Below, in pieces: positions 45,660 to 55,763 of a DNA stretch of 64,000 nt (its first letter is position 1; the number at the start of each line of letters is the position of its first letter). The notes under the pieces are model-generated. The model did no database searches. It was not told the DNA's origin and saw only the letters and a list, made by a program, of their open reading frames with translations. This DNA comes from Rhypophila decipiens (taxonomy: Eukaryota > Ascomycota > Sordariomycetes > Sordariales > Naviculisporaceae), in contig MU858065.1 of NCBI GenBank assembly GCA_033297075.1, positions 299,360-363,359 of the forward strand, read 5' to 3'. The position numbers and the translations under genes are program-made.

Positions 45660-47099
45660 ATGGAACCTCCAGGGTATACGCCCGCCTCGCCGTCTTTGAA
45701 AGGCCTGCCGACAGAGACCATCACACAGATATACGAAGACCTTGAACCTGTCGAGGTCGCTTCATTACGCCAGAACAAAGGATTAGCTGACATCGGGCGG
45801 CCATTTCTCGCCCCAAAGCACTACAAATTGAACTTCTCCGCGTACAGCATCGAGCGCCTGCACACCTTCGCAACGGATGCCCAATGGAGACGCCGAATCG
45901 AGGAAATCACGTACAACGTAGGCGACAGGCTTGCCACTCCCTCGGTAGCACAGTGGGACCGGGCTGGATTCTACACGATTCTCGAAGCCGAAGATGATTT
46001 CAGCGACCGGGAAGCCAAGAGAGTGACGTTCCGTACCTATAACAAATGGATCACGGATCAGCGAAGCGACGAGAAAATGCGGATGACGAGCGACTATGTT
46101 GACTGGCAGGTTATCAAAAAAGTGACCGGAGAGCAGGGTCTACCGAATCTTCACAGCTTCAACGTTGCTACTCTGCCGTGCATGGCTCGAGGAAATTCCC
46201 CCCGGGGCATCAACAAAGCGATCAAACCGCATGGTTACAGCGAACTAAGAAGCCTACTAAAAGGACTTTCAAAACATCTCGGGGAAAAGTGCAGCATTCT
46301 TCGCGCCGTTGGAATGGATCAGCGCCTCTTCCAACGCTTTCATGGTGTTAATGGATGGAGACCTTTCGAGGAGATACCAACCATCACGAGCTTGGAGCTG
46401 TTGATAAAGGACGAGTACTGCCAGGCCACGCTTGTTCATTGGCAGATGCCGATGCTGCCCGAGTTTCTGGGATTGTTCCCCAACCTTGAGGAGTTGACGC
46501 TGGGCCTCGATTGTTGTCGAGAAATGGATTGCTTAGGTCAATTCTACGCTCCCCCGACATACGACCATCGGGCTCGCTTTCTCGATCTCACCCACTCTGA
46601 CCTTGTTTCTCACGATATTTCCCAGCCTGGAATGGAGATAATCGATGCAGATCCGACCGACAACCGGTTCAGGATGCGGAACCTACGACGGCTCACATTG
46701 AGTAACGTAGCCTGGAACCGCCAACAGATGATCCAGTTCATTCACTTCCACAAGGACACTCTGGAACAAGTCACCGTGGCTGATTGTCAGTTCGACCGGA
46801 GTCGATGGGGCACAATGCCGGAACCGCCGGATCTAAAGACCTTGGTGGACGAGCTCAAGGCGTACTCACACATCCACTTCAGCATCTCCAACATTCTGGG
46901 AAGGGAGAACTCGGTCTTCATTTATGAACACTACGACAACGATGATCGTGAAAGCTTCCGGTGGGTCCTAAGGCGGAAGAATGGAAAGGACTACCGCGTT
47001 ACAGATCTTAGTAATGCTCTGGACATCCGAAAGCAGGTTGGGGGGGGTTATCGGGGAGGACCTAGTCCTGGGCTACGAGATCCGCGACGAGTAGACTAG
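45660..47099 (+). CDS. F-box-like protein, function unknown
   Basis: Single exon, 479 aa from ATG 45660. Residues ~12-52 read as an F-box: 'LKGLPTETITQIYEDLEP', 'VASLRQNKGLADIGRPFLAP'. The remainder resembles fungal F-box proteins with degenerate leucine-rich segments ('FLGLFPNLEELTLGLDCCRE', 'MRNLRRLTLSNVAWNRQQ', 'LEQVTVADCQFD'). These proteins are numerous and fast-evolving in Pezizomycotina and are presumed SCF adaptors. A Gly/Arg/Pro-rich tail ends the protein. A 22-bp tandem array starts 116 bp after the stop. Confidence 0.7.
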   Translation: MEPPGYTPASPSLKGLPTETITQIYEDLEPVEVASLRQNKGLADIGRPFLAPKHYKLNFSAYSIERLHTFATDAQWRRRIEEITYNVGDRLATPSVAQWDRAGFYTILEAEDDFSDREAKRVTFRTYNKWITDQRSDEKMRMTSDYVDWQVIKKVTGEQGLPNLHSFNVATLPCMARGNSPRGINKAIKPHGYSELRSLLKGLSKHLGEKCSILRAVGMDQRLFQRFHGVNGWRPFEEIPTITSLELLIKDEYCQATLVHWQMPMLPEFLGLFPNLEELTLGLDCCREMDCLGQFYAPPTYDHRARFLDLTHSDLVSHDISQPGMEIIDADPTDNRFRMRNLRRLTLSNVAWNRQQMIQFIHFHKDTLEQVTVADCQFDRSRWGTMPEPPDLKTLVDELKAYSHIHFSISNILGRENSVFIYEHYDNDDRESFRWVLRRKNGKDYRVTDLSNALDIRKQVGGGYRGGPSPGLRDPRRVD

Positions 47100-47215
47100 T
47101 AGTCGGGCAAGCAGGCGGTCTGTGAAGAAACATGTTGCTCGCAAGGCGTTGAATTCAAAGGAATATCACTAGAGCAGATAGCAATCCTTCGATACAGCCG
47201 ATGAGGCGTATCTCG

Positions 47216-47435
47216 AGGCATTTATTCTAGCGAATCAAGGCATTTATTCCAGCTAGGCAGGGCATTTATTCCAACTAGTCAAGGCCTCTTTTCCATCCAG
47301 GCAATGCGTTTACTCTAGTCAGTCAAGACATTTATTCTAATTAAGCAAGGCATTTATTCCAGCCAGTCAAAGCGTTTGTTTCAACAGGTCAAGGTATTTA
47401 TTCCAACAAGTCAGGGTATTTATTCCAGCTACACT
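47216..47435 (+). repeat. 22-bp tandem array, 10 units
   Basis: Ten consecutive units of exactly 22 bp (220 bp). Each begins AGGCATTTATTCCA or a close variant (GGGCATTTATTCCA, AGGTATTTATTCCA, AGACATTTATTCTA) and most end in TCA or GCA. Divergence between units is mostly substitution; spacing is constant. The same unit occurs inverted at 51726-51901. Not divisible by three, so not coding for a peptide repeat. Confidence 0.9.
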
Positions 47436-47747
47436 CATGCTCATGACATGTACGACTTTGTGGTGGACAACGCCAAGCCCTTGTACATTACACGAGTCGA
47501 ACGGCTCCATTGATGCTGCCCATCGATGATCGTCATGTTACCGTGGATGTTGTTGGAATCGAGCAGAAGAGGGGCCCACAAAACCCCAAGCACGACGTAA
47601 TAGACTCTCGGCATGCCACAACCTCCACTTCTCGAACTTCCAACTTTATGCCTTTTTTGTCTACAAAGGAGTCTCTTCCTCACAACTTGAGACAGAAACC
47701 ATTTCACAGTCTCAGCAGAACCAACAGTTACACGTCCTAAGCTCATC

Positions 47748-48956
47748 ATGGCCGACACCACGAAACAAGTCCAACAATGGACCACCCGAGGCGATGGCCT
47801 CGACAACCTCTCTCGCTCATCCGCTCCCATGCCCACACCAGGAAAGAATGAAGTCCTCGTGGAGATCAAGGCCGTGTCACTAAACTATCGAGACACAGAA
47901 GGTAAGCCAATCATTTACCGCCAATGCCCACCAGCAATTTTTCAATCTATCCAGTCAAGTTCATAGAATGGTACTAGACTAACACATCCGTTCTCCAAAG
48001 TGGCAATGGGCCTATACAACCACCACAAGTCCATCTCCAAAGAAGAAAAACCATTGGTCCCATGCTCCGACATGTGCGGCGTCATCGTCGCCGTTGGACC
48101 CCCCCAAGACGATGATGATTCCTCATCGCCAAAATGGCAAAAGGGCGACCGAGTAATCTCAACCTTTATCCAATCCCATCTCTCTGGCCAAATCACCGCG
48201 GCCGATATGGCCCAAGGTTTAGGGAAGCCTTTGGAAGGTGTCCTCCAGACTTACCGGGTATTTCCTGCGCAGGGCCTGGTCAAGTGTCCTGATTATTTGA
48301 CTGATGAGGAAGCGAGCTGTTTGCCTATTGCTGCTTTGACTGCTTGGATGAGTCTTTTTCCCAACGGGGATGCGCCGGATGGAGAAGGGGGAAAGAAGAA
48401 GAAGACGGTTTTGTTGCAGGGTACCGGGGGCGTGAGTATAGCTGCTTTACAGATCGCCAAGGCAGCGGGATACAAAGTTATCATTACCTCGTCGTCGGAT
48501 GACAAGCTCAAGAGGGCAAAGGAACTGGGCGCCGATTATGGGGTTAATTATCGGACCGAGAAGGAGTGGCAGGATAAGGTGATGGAGTTGACTGACAACC
48601 AGGGGGCCGACATTATTCTGGAAGTGGGCGGGGCTGAGACGTTGTATAAGAGTCTGGACTGTGTCGCCTTTGGGGGCACGATTGCGTGTATTGGGTATGT
48701 GAGCGGCAAGGAGGATGCGGAGACCCAAACGAGGATGAATATGAATCTGTTGGTCTTGAGGAGGAATGTCACGCTCAAGGGAATCTTGGTTGGGCCGAGG
48801 GATGTCTTTGAGGGGCAGATGTTGCCTTTTTATGAGAAGAACGGGATTCGCCCTGTTGTGGATAGGGTGTTTGGGTTTGAGGAGGGCAAGGACGCGTTTC
48901 AGTGGATGTTTGGAAGTGGGAAGCTTTTTGGCAAGGTTGTTGTGAGGGTGTCGTGA
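47748..48956 (+). CDS. MDR-type NAD(P)-dependent alcohol dehydrogenase/quinone reductase
   Basis: Exons 47748..47901 and 48001..48956, 369 aa; a 99-bp intron (GTAAGC..CTAAC..AAAG) joins '[17 protein letters not shown]'. The N-terminal GroES-like fold contains '[17 protein letters not shown]' and '[14 protein letters not shown]'; the Rossmann half has '[20 protein letters not shown]', '[20 protein letters not shown]' and '[10 protein letters not shown]', and ends '[10 protein letters not shown]'. No catalytic or structural zinc cysteine set is visible, so it is closer to the zinc-independent quinone-oxidoreductase-like MDR branch. Substrate unknown. It sits with the acetate-transporter-family gene between the inverted 22-bp arrays. 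Confidence 0.87.
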
Positions 48957-50399
48957 TGAGGACTCTGACTGTCTGGCTCGAACTCATTGTGCTGCTTCGC
49001 TGTGGCTTACACTGTACACATATACAGCCAGTAGGATAAACTCTTCTGTATAACTTGAACCGCATTATTTACAACTTCCGTGGTAGTGTTTCTAGATTCT
49101 TAACGAACGACGACATCCATGATATCAAGCATCTTTGTAGTTTAATTGTTAACCAGGTAGTAGGTCCTCGACATTTTGTTAGAATCAACTTATAAATTCG
49201 CCGATCTCAGTTTGTCCTTTCTCGAAAAAAGAAGTCACATTAGCAGTCATTCAACTGCCGGCTTAAAGCTATGTGAGTACTTGGCAAGGAACTTTTCGAA
49301 TTCGGGATGCTGCAGTCGGCTCTGCTTGCCTACCTACCCACTCCCTTGAGGGATGATGTACTCATTAGGAATCACAGCATGTCATTTAGGTAACACGGCA
49401 GCAATGGCAGGCATCTCCAATTTCCCCATGGGGTAGCAACCTGTCCCGCTTCCTCGGAACTGCAGCTATTATTTGTTTTGGAGTTGATTTGTCAATGATT
49501 GCTCAACTTTGAACCGGAACTATTGTACATAATGTCTGCATGGTCTTTTCATTCCCCATTTTTCGGTACCGTGGATTATATCCGGCCCCGGGGGGAGGGA
49601 GGGCATGATTGGTCTTTATTAGAGTTGGGGAAGTTGTCCATAGCTCCGATTTGGGATCTTAGTGTGATGGAGGAGATCTTGACTGTAAATAAGTACGCCA
49701 GCTGATGGAAGTAGTCTATAATTCTTACGTATAGTCTATCCTAACGCTGGTCAGCTGCCCATCCATCGATAGCTTTGAGCAAGTAAGTCTAACAGCTCGA
49801 TCGAGAGCTCGGAGCTTTTCTGAACTCCGAGTTCATGAACCATGCCTACACTGTACACATCACCGTGAAACCCTTGACCAATGGCTGGTCAGAGCAAGCA
49901 TGAGGGGGGTTACACCCACCACCTCTCCAGTCTGGAATAGGATCTTGACGGCTGTCCAGCCAGATGGTGAGGAGTGCCATGTTTAGCGCCACAAAGGCAC
50001 ATCCGCGGCAGGTCAGTACCACCTCGGTGCAGGACCTGCTTTCTCTTTTCAATATTTCAACATGGCAGTGTTACATCTTGGCGACCTGACTACCTATCCC
50101 GAAGCTATCCATAGCTTCTTCACTTGGGTGGTGTGTGTCTGTGCGAGGGACTGGATGTACTGAACTGCAGCGAGGGCCAGAAAGGGTAGCTCAAGCACAT
50201 ATCATATGTAAACTGCCCATTGTGTGTGTGCAGTGTGGTCTGATGGGAGACGCGTCATGTCTCTTTCGACTTTCGACTTCTCTCTCGAGTCGCTCAAGTC
50301 TGTCCACTGGGTTCGATCAGGTCCATCTTTCAATCTTTGAATTCTAGAACGAACCAACGGTAAGAATCCGCACCATAAACAAACAAGAACCAACGCATC
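48957..50399. other. intergenic, upstream of acetate-transporter gene
   Basis: 1.44 kb between two plus-strand genes. Contains a G-rich tract at ~49,590-49,603; no gene, tRNA or array seen. It probably holds the transporter promoter. Confidence 0.45.
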
Positions 50400-51487
50400 A
50401 TGGCCTCAACAGCAACGGGAAACGATTCTCCCCCGATAAGCAGCCATGGAATCCGCGCTGTGCACGACGAGGAAAAGGGACTCCACCGGACGACGACCGG
50501 CGTGACCATGTCGCCCGAGCTGTTTGAGAAGCTCTACCTCACGCCCAAGGTGCCGCATGTGGGCGATTACAACAAGCGGTTTGCGAATCCGACTGCTTTG
50601 GGGTTTGTTGGGTGGGCCTCGTCTTTTGTTACCAGAATCAAAGAAAAAAGAATAATGCTAACTTGACATTCACAGCTTCGTAATCTCAACATTTACCTTC
50701 TCCATGGTCCTCATGGGATGGGGAGGTGCCCAGCCTGCCAAGGGCATGTCGCCTGTCGTGTAAGTCTACCTCCCTTTACTCCCCATAACTGCTCAAAGAG
50801 CCCGGCTAATTCGATTTGAAAACCCAGCGGCATATTCTTCTTCGTCGGCCCAGTCCTCCTCCTCTTCGCAATGGTCTTCGAATGGGTAATGGGCAACTTC
50901 TTCCCAATGATGGTCATGGGCTTGTTCGCGGTATTCTGGCTGTCCTTTGGCGTCCTCCAGCTGCCGACTTTACAGCTCGGCGCACCATATGCCTCGTCCA
51001 CCGATCCCTCTGGCTTGGCCTCGTCCGAGTTCAACACCGTCGTGGCGTTGTACCTCATTGTCTGGGGCTTTGCATTGTTTACCTTTTTCATCTTTACCTG
51101 CAAGATTAACTCCGTGTTTGCCGCGATCTTCCTGCTTGTTAGTGTGGGCGCTTGGGTTTTGTCCGGGGCGTATTGGAAGGTTGCGAGGGGCGAGTATGAC
51201 GCTGCTGAGAAGTTGATGAAGGTAAGTAAGCAACAGGGCTTGGGTTCATACCCCCCCTCACCCCCCGGGGAGCTGCGAATATCATGGATGGGGCAGAGGG
51301 CTAATTACGTTCATAGGGAGGCGGTGCATTACTCTTCGTCGTGGCTCTGCTAGGCTGGTACATGTGCTTCATCATCATGGCGGGCGAGATGAGGATCACG
51401 TTGAATCTTCCCGTCGGAGACTTGAGCCATCTCTGGCCAAGGACTGATGTCGAGCTCGAGGTTGCCGAACAGAAACGTCACGAGTAA
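50400..51487 (+). CDS. GPR1/FUN34/YaaH acetate transporter family
   Basis: Exons 50400..50611, 50676..50759, 50828..51221, 51317..51487, 286 aa. Joins: 'NPTALGFVG|FVISTFTFSM', 'MSPVV|GIFFFVGP', 'EKLMK|GGGALLFVVALLGWY'. The donors are GTGGGC (weak), GTAAGT and GTAAGT. The hydrophilic N-terminus (~60 residues) is followed by six membrane segments. The family signature near the first helix appears as 'FANPTALGF' (canonical NPAPLGL, slightly degenerate). Members (Ady2/AcpA) take up acetate, or export ammonia, at the plasma membrane. The usual second motif 'GTFTFTL' is seen as 'ISTFTFSMVL'. Function in acetate uptake is inferred; ammonium or stress-related paralogues exist. Confidence 0.87.
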
Positions 51488-51603
51488 TCAGGGGGTATCG
51501 GCATGGTCAAAATATGGTCGAGCATGCTTGCACCCTCCTCAAAAGGCTTGTTTTCTATTGTATGGTCTAACATGGGGGCATTCATTGCAGTATTATAAGG
51601 GGG

Positions 51604-51677
51604 TTAATAAACAGGCACCACTACGCTCATATACAGGCACTAGTCTTCTTGTATATAGGCACTACTGCTGTAGATAC
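51604..51677 (+). repeat. 22-bp-period repeat with AGGCACTA core
   Basis: Starts GTTAATAAACAGGCAC, then three 22-bp units each beginning CAGGCAC or TAGGCAC (51612, 51634, 51656). The same lead sequence and spacing recur at 63911-63985. Directly precedes the inverted 22-bp array. Confidence 0.8.
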
Positions 51678-51725
51678 CTGCGTTTATTGGCTAGAACAGA
51701 GGCCCTGACTGGACTGGATAGATGC

Positions 51726-51901
51726 AATAAATGCCTTGCTTAATTAGAATAAATCTCTTAACCGACAGGAGTAAATGCCTTGCCTGGATGGAAAAGCTGC
51801 GTTGACCCGCAGGAATAAATGCCTTGACTAGTTTAAAGAGATGGTCTGGTTAGTGCGAATAAATGCCTTGACTGACTCGAATAAATGCCCTGACTAGACT
51901 G
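51726..51901 (-). repeat. 22-bp tandem array, 8 units, inverted copy
   Basis: Eight units of exactly 22 bp, each beginning AATAAATGCCTTGACT or a variant on the plus strand; this is the reverse complement of the array at 47216-47435. A ninth diverged unit lies at 51695-51716 after a 9-nt slip. Units at 51792 and 51836 are the most diverged. The last two units are read as codons by the minus-strand gene that ends at 51850. Confidence 0.9.
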
Positions 51902-53057
51902 TAACCCTTGTTGTCATAAGACTCGACGACCAAGAGACTCACTGGTCCAACGTATGCAGAATCAGGTCTACCGGTATAAACGCTGGCCTTCTTGACCCAC
52001 TGAGCAGTCCGCTCAATGATCGGCTGGAAATTATCTTTCAGATTAGCCTGGTCGCTGTAGTCGACTATGTCGGCTTCCCAGGCACCGGAGAAATCGCGTG
52101 TTTGCTCTGCGGCGGCCAGGTAGAGTGGGCCGGCTTCGGTGACCATAAAGGTGACTTCGTAGACCTTCCCGAGCTTATCAAGCTTCCCAACACACCCCGT
52201 TATCAACAAGTCAGCGGGGTCGAGATGCTTGTTATCCTTCGTCAATTGGGCAAGGAGCTTCTCGAGGAGGCTATTCTCTCCTCTAAGGTCTGACAGCAGT
52301 GCTGATTTTTGTTCATCCGTGGTGATCATTCTGGGCGCAGCCTCAAAGGGTTGTGAAGTCGACAGGACAAACGGCAGAGCTTGGGCCTCGATTCTGTCCA
52401 GTATTGTCTTCTGTTGAGCAGAGAGCCATACTTTCCTCCGGCCAGTGCAATTCTTCGGGATGTGTGGGATTTGGGACTTGTTGCGAGAGCCCTCGTCGGA
52501 GGATTTACAGTTTGGACAGCAATGATCCGGGGTGAGAGGATAACCAGTGACATGAATACAGGATGACACGGGCCTGGACAGCCTCGAAAGCCCAAGCGCG
52601 GTCTCACTGCTCAGGTACCAGTGTAAATCTGGGTCATGGAGGAGAGCGTCCTTGTATTGGGACGCCATCTCATCCGAAACATTGTTGTAGATGAGGCGCT
52701 GGACCCCGTGTTCTGCGAGGGGGATGGTTGAAGGACCGAAGCAGAAAACGAGCTGTTGTCTTTGGGACGGTTCGAGGACGGAAAGGGTCTCCTCGGCTTG
52801 GGATCGGTCGTGCTGTTGTTCCGTGAGCGTCCGGCCACGGTGGAAAAAGATGGTTGGTGTCTGCCCTGATATGAAGGCATTGATTTGGGGCCATAGACAG
52901 AGACAGCTGACTGAGGAGATACAAAGAATCTATTTGACTCCAAGGCATTATGTACCCCAAACAAAAGAAATGTACCGACTGCAGTAAGCCCTGTGAAAAT
53001 GATGAATCCTGACGCCGGCTTCCACGCTTGACGCTTCGCTTCCCAAACCCTGCTCAT
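51850..53057 (-). CDS. unrecognised membrane-anchored protein
   Basis: Exons 52976..53057 and 51850..52910, 380 aa; intron 52911..52975 (GTACAT..CTCAG). The join creates one continuous hydrophobic segment, residues ~18-38 ('FIIFTGLTAVVSCLCLW'), which supports the model and implies an N-terminal membrane anchor. The body is soluble: 'NAFISGQTPTIFFHRGRTLT', two Cys pairs ('CCPNC' and a nearby Cys), a charged helix 'RGENSLLEKLLAQLTKDNKH' and 'DLLITGCVGKLDKLGKVYEV'. No family recognised. The start lies only 57 nt after the mcp1 stop, on the same strand. The last ~17 residues (from 'YSLVRAF') are encoded by the 22-bp array. Confidence 0.6.
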
Positions 53058-53114
53058 ATATACCTTGTATACTTCACAGACGCCGCTCAAAAAGGTTGAA
53101 TAGAGGATCCACGC

Positions 53115-54224
53115 CTAAGCAAATCCGGGTATCTGTGCAAACAAGCCATCATACAACTTCCCGACCCAACCCAAGGTCTCTCCTCCCAGCGCGACAACCC
53201 CTAGTCCACCAGCGGCCCAGATCGCTGTCGCTCCTAGGGCAACGGCATTGAGCCCCAAAAGCGCCCTCCTCCTCTTCCTCAGGGCCGCCTTGTCGAACGC
53301 CACATTCCCCGTCACCCTATCCGGCTTCCAGCCAGCCTTCTGCGCCAGGCCAAACCACTTGGCCCATCCCCACACCATATGCCCGCAACCCAATCCCAAG
53401 AGGGCGGCATATGACACCCAGCTGGTCCATGGATGCCTGGCAAACCCATGCGCCACATATGCCAGGCCGATATTGGCGCTATCGCCCTCCACCATCAACG
53501 GCAGACCGCGGTTCATGAATATGTGTGCAGCCAAGATGGCGCTGAATCCATAGCCTGAAATTGCAATGAAGCTCGTCGTCGGCCAGCCCGCAGACACTCC
53601 TAGATTCCTGATGGTCAGCTTGGAGGGCTGAACGTGGTGCTGCCTTCCGTAGCGACGGATGTTTTGCGCGCGGCGGGCAAATCGCAGCGCAATACCGGAT
53701 CCAACGTGGGCAATGATGGGTAGCCCGACGAGTAAGGGCTCCGAGAGAGTAGTCTGGTAGATCTCGCGCGCAAGAAGAAGATAGGACTCGGATGCCGGTA
53801 CGGACCGGGCGGCTAGAGGGATCAGGGATGTTGTTGCGAGATGGAGGGACGCGAAGAAGGAAAAGGCGTATGACGAATATCGTTGTATACGGGTTACTAA
53901 GCCAGGGGAGACTTGATTAGTAAATGCTTTCACTACTTTAAGTTCAGGCGAGAAGGGGCGCCGGCGAGGTTGAAGTTTACAGTAGTAAATAGAGCCATGG
54001 CCCGTCCCGCTCAGCCCAACACCCGTTGTTCCGGTGCTTGTGCTTGTCGGTGATGGTGACTTTGAATCCGAGTCATCAAGAGTCCCTTCTGGTAGCGGGG
54101 GCAGGTCTTTGTCGGTGTTGACACTTGGTCTCTCGGAGGGGGAATCGATCGGCGTTGGGTCGAGTTGGAGAAGTGACATGAGGGTTTCTTGCGACTCTTT
54201 CGAGTGCAGCGATTGTGTTTCCAT
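53115..54224 (-). CDS. mcp1: Mcp1-like mitochondrial membrane protein (DUF1691)
   Basis: Single exon, 369 aa from ATG 54224 in the context CCACCATGG; the frame is open further upstream but has no nearer ATG. The N-terminal ~90 residues are Ser/Thr/Pro-rich. Then come membrane segments, 'RYSSYAFSFFASLHLATTSL', 'LLVGLPIIAHVGSGIALR', 'SFIAISGYGFSAILAAHIFM' and 'WVSYAALLGLGCGHMVWGWA', typical of the DUF1691 domain found in tandem in yeast Mcp1. Mcp1, in the mitochondrial outer membrane, helps recruit Vps13 for lipid transfer and rescues loss of the ERMES subunit Mdm10. The conserved His residues of 'SLHLATT' and 'AAHIFMNRG' are present. Function is assigned from family. Confidence 0.82.
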   Translation of the reverse strand: METQSLHSKESQETLMSLLQLDPTPIDSPSERPSVNTDKDLPPLPEGTLDDSDSKSPSPTSTSTGTTGVGLSGTGHGSIYYCKLQPRRRPFSPELKVVKAFTNQVSPGLVTRIQRYSSYAFSFFASLHLATTSLIPLAARSVPASESYLLLAREIYQTTLSEPLLVGLPIIAHVGSGIALRFARRAQNIRRYGRQHHVQPSKLTIRNLGVSAGWPTTSFIAISGYGFSAILAAHIFMNRGLPLMVEGDSANIGLAYVAHGFARHPWTSWVSYAALLGLGCGHMVWGWAKWFGLAQKAGWKPDRVTGNVAFDKAALRKRRRALLGLNAVALGATAIWAAGGLGVVALGGETLGWVGKLYDGLFAQIPGFA

Positions 54225-54787
54225 GGTGGGCGATTTGAAGGTTGTACAAGTAAAACGAACTGCATAACAGCCGACTTGGCTCTGCCAGCTCCTTTTTAAT
54301 TCGTGAATCTCGCGATAGTTTCGTCCCGTCTTTTGGAGGTGAGGAACGGCTGGTCCCCTCCCCTTTGTCACAGGCCGCTGGTTGTGGAGCCTAACCGTCT
54401 GCCCTGGTTTTGTTGAGTGACGAAATGCCGGTGGGTTGAGTCCCTGAAACGCCATCCTATGGGGAACCGGCTTTAGCATCACATGCGCTAAGCGAAGGTA
54501 GCTAGTGGGTCCGCGTGCCTGGTTGCCCCACCTCCGCATACCCCACACTGGAGACCCCAGTCCCATACACCCCCAGTTCCCGTCCTCGGCATTCAGCTGC
54601 GAATAAACCAAAACACCAAATAAACTTCCGTCAGTTATCCTTCTGCGACATCTCTAACCTTCTTGTAACAGAGTTTCTCAATTTTTGCTCTTTATAACGA
54701 CGAGATTGGCGCGCGCTACTTCACTCCAGCTTTCGTCCGGCAAAGAGGACAGCAGTTTACCGGAAAGCTTGCTTGAAACGCATCAAG
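54225..54787. promoter_or_regulatory. divergent promoter region, mcp1 / C2H2 gene
   Basis: 563 bp between divergent start codons; no motif or extra gene assigned. Confidence 0.45.
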
Positions 54788-55583
54788 ATGCCTCCCGTAA
54801 GTTTACTTCACCCACCTTGGGTAATCTGTTTTGTTTTGGATGATTTTCAGACTCATCCCCCTTCAAAAGGGAAGTTCGAGCCAGAAGACAAAAGGAACCC
54901 GAGATGGGTTCCCACCTTGAGACTCTTTTCGGCTCGCTCAAGTTCAGCGAGCAGCGTCCCTTACCAACCACGCGGTGCTTGTTTTCTTCTTCTCGTTCCC
55001 GTCGAGACAACCGTCACATAGTGACTAAACTGTATGTTTGTGCACGCAGAGACACCAGACCCTCCCCCAGGCCAAGACCGAGTCCGCTCGCGAGGCGCAA
55101 AAGTCCTTTTACTGCGAGCTCTGCAGCAAGGGTTACACGCGCATGAACGACTACGAAGCTCACCTGAGTAGCTACGACCACAGCCACAAGCAGCGCATGA
55201 AGGACATGAAGCAGATGGTCAAGGACCCAGCCGCTATCGCCCGCGCCCGGAAGCAGGAGCAAAAGGCCGATGGCATCGTCTCTATTAAGATTGGCGAGAG
55301 TGCTTCGACCTCGACCTCGAATTCTGGCGGCGGGGGCGGCGGATTCAAGAAGGGTGGATTTAAGAAGACGGGCTTCGTCTCGGCCCCGACGGCAGCAACT
55401 ACCGCCCCATCCGCAGATACGATTATGGAAGATCGCGACGAGAAAGTTGAGCCGGCGTCCAAGCGTGCCAGGAAGGAGGATGACGATATCATGTCCGCGG
55501 AGGCCGTCAAAAGCGAACTCTTCGAGAGCGACACTGACGACGAGGGCTATGAGGTGTACGACCCTCGCTTCCCTACCGACTGA
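54788..55583 (+). CDS. U1-type C2H2 zinc-finger protein
   Basis: Exon 1 is only 9 nt (54788..54796, Met-Pro-Pro), then a 253-bp GTAAGT..GCAG intron and exon 55050..55583; 180 aa. The join gives 'MPP|RHQTLPQAKTESAREAQ', as in fungal relatives. One zinc finger, 'FYCELCSKGYTRMNDYEAHL' continuing to His-His (C-x2-C-x12-H-x5-H), is the matrin/U1-like form that binds RNA or RNPs. Then a helix rich in Lys/Met ('KQRMKDMKQMVKDPAAIARA'), a Gly/Lys stretch, a basic 'SKRARK' and an acidic tail ending 'YEVYDPRFPTD'. A nuclear, RNA-linked role is inferred from the finger type; the tail resembles the GPATCH8/ZNF804 group. Confidence 0.82.
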
Positions 55584-55763
55584 GGCATACATCAGTCACC
55601 AAATTCCAGGAGAGGACTCTAGCGACACATGATTAGGTCCAATTATTGTATTCTTTACATTTGCGTCGGGCCAAACAGCGTGAGTCCCGGCTGCCTTGTC
55701 TAACACACCCTGCTGGCGACTAACCCAACCCGGGAATAGGAAGCAGGCATAGCTCTATCAGTA

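Noticed and set aside
47216..51901. CRISPR-like array
   Set aside because: Units are contiguous 22-bp tandem repeats without unique spacers, in a eukaryotic genome with no cas genes.
54797..55049. additional coding exon inside intron 1 of the C2H2 gene
   Set aside because: A stop-free stretch follows a TTTCAG, but direct joining of MPP to RHQTLP gives the conserved family start.
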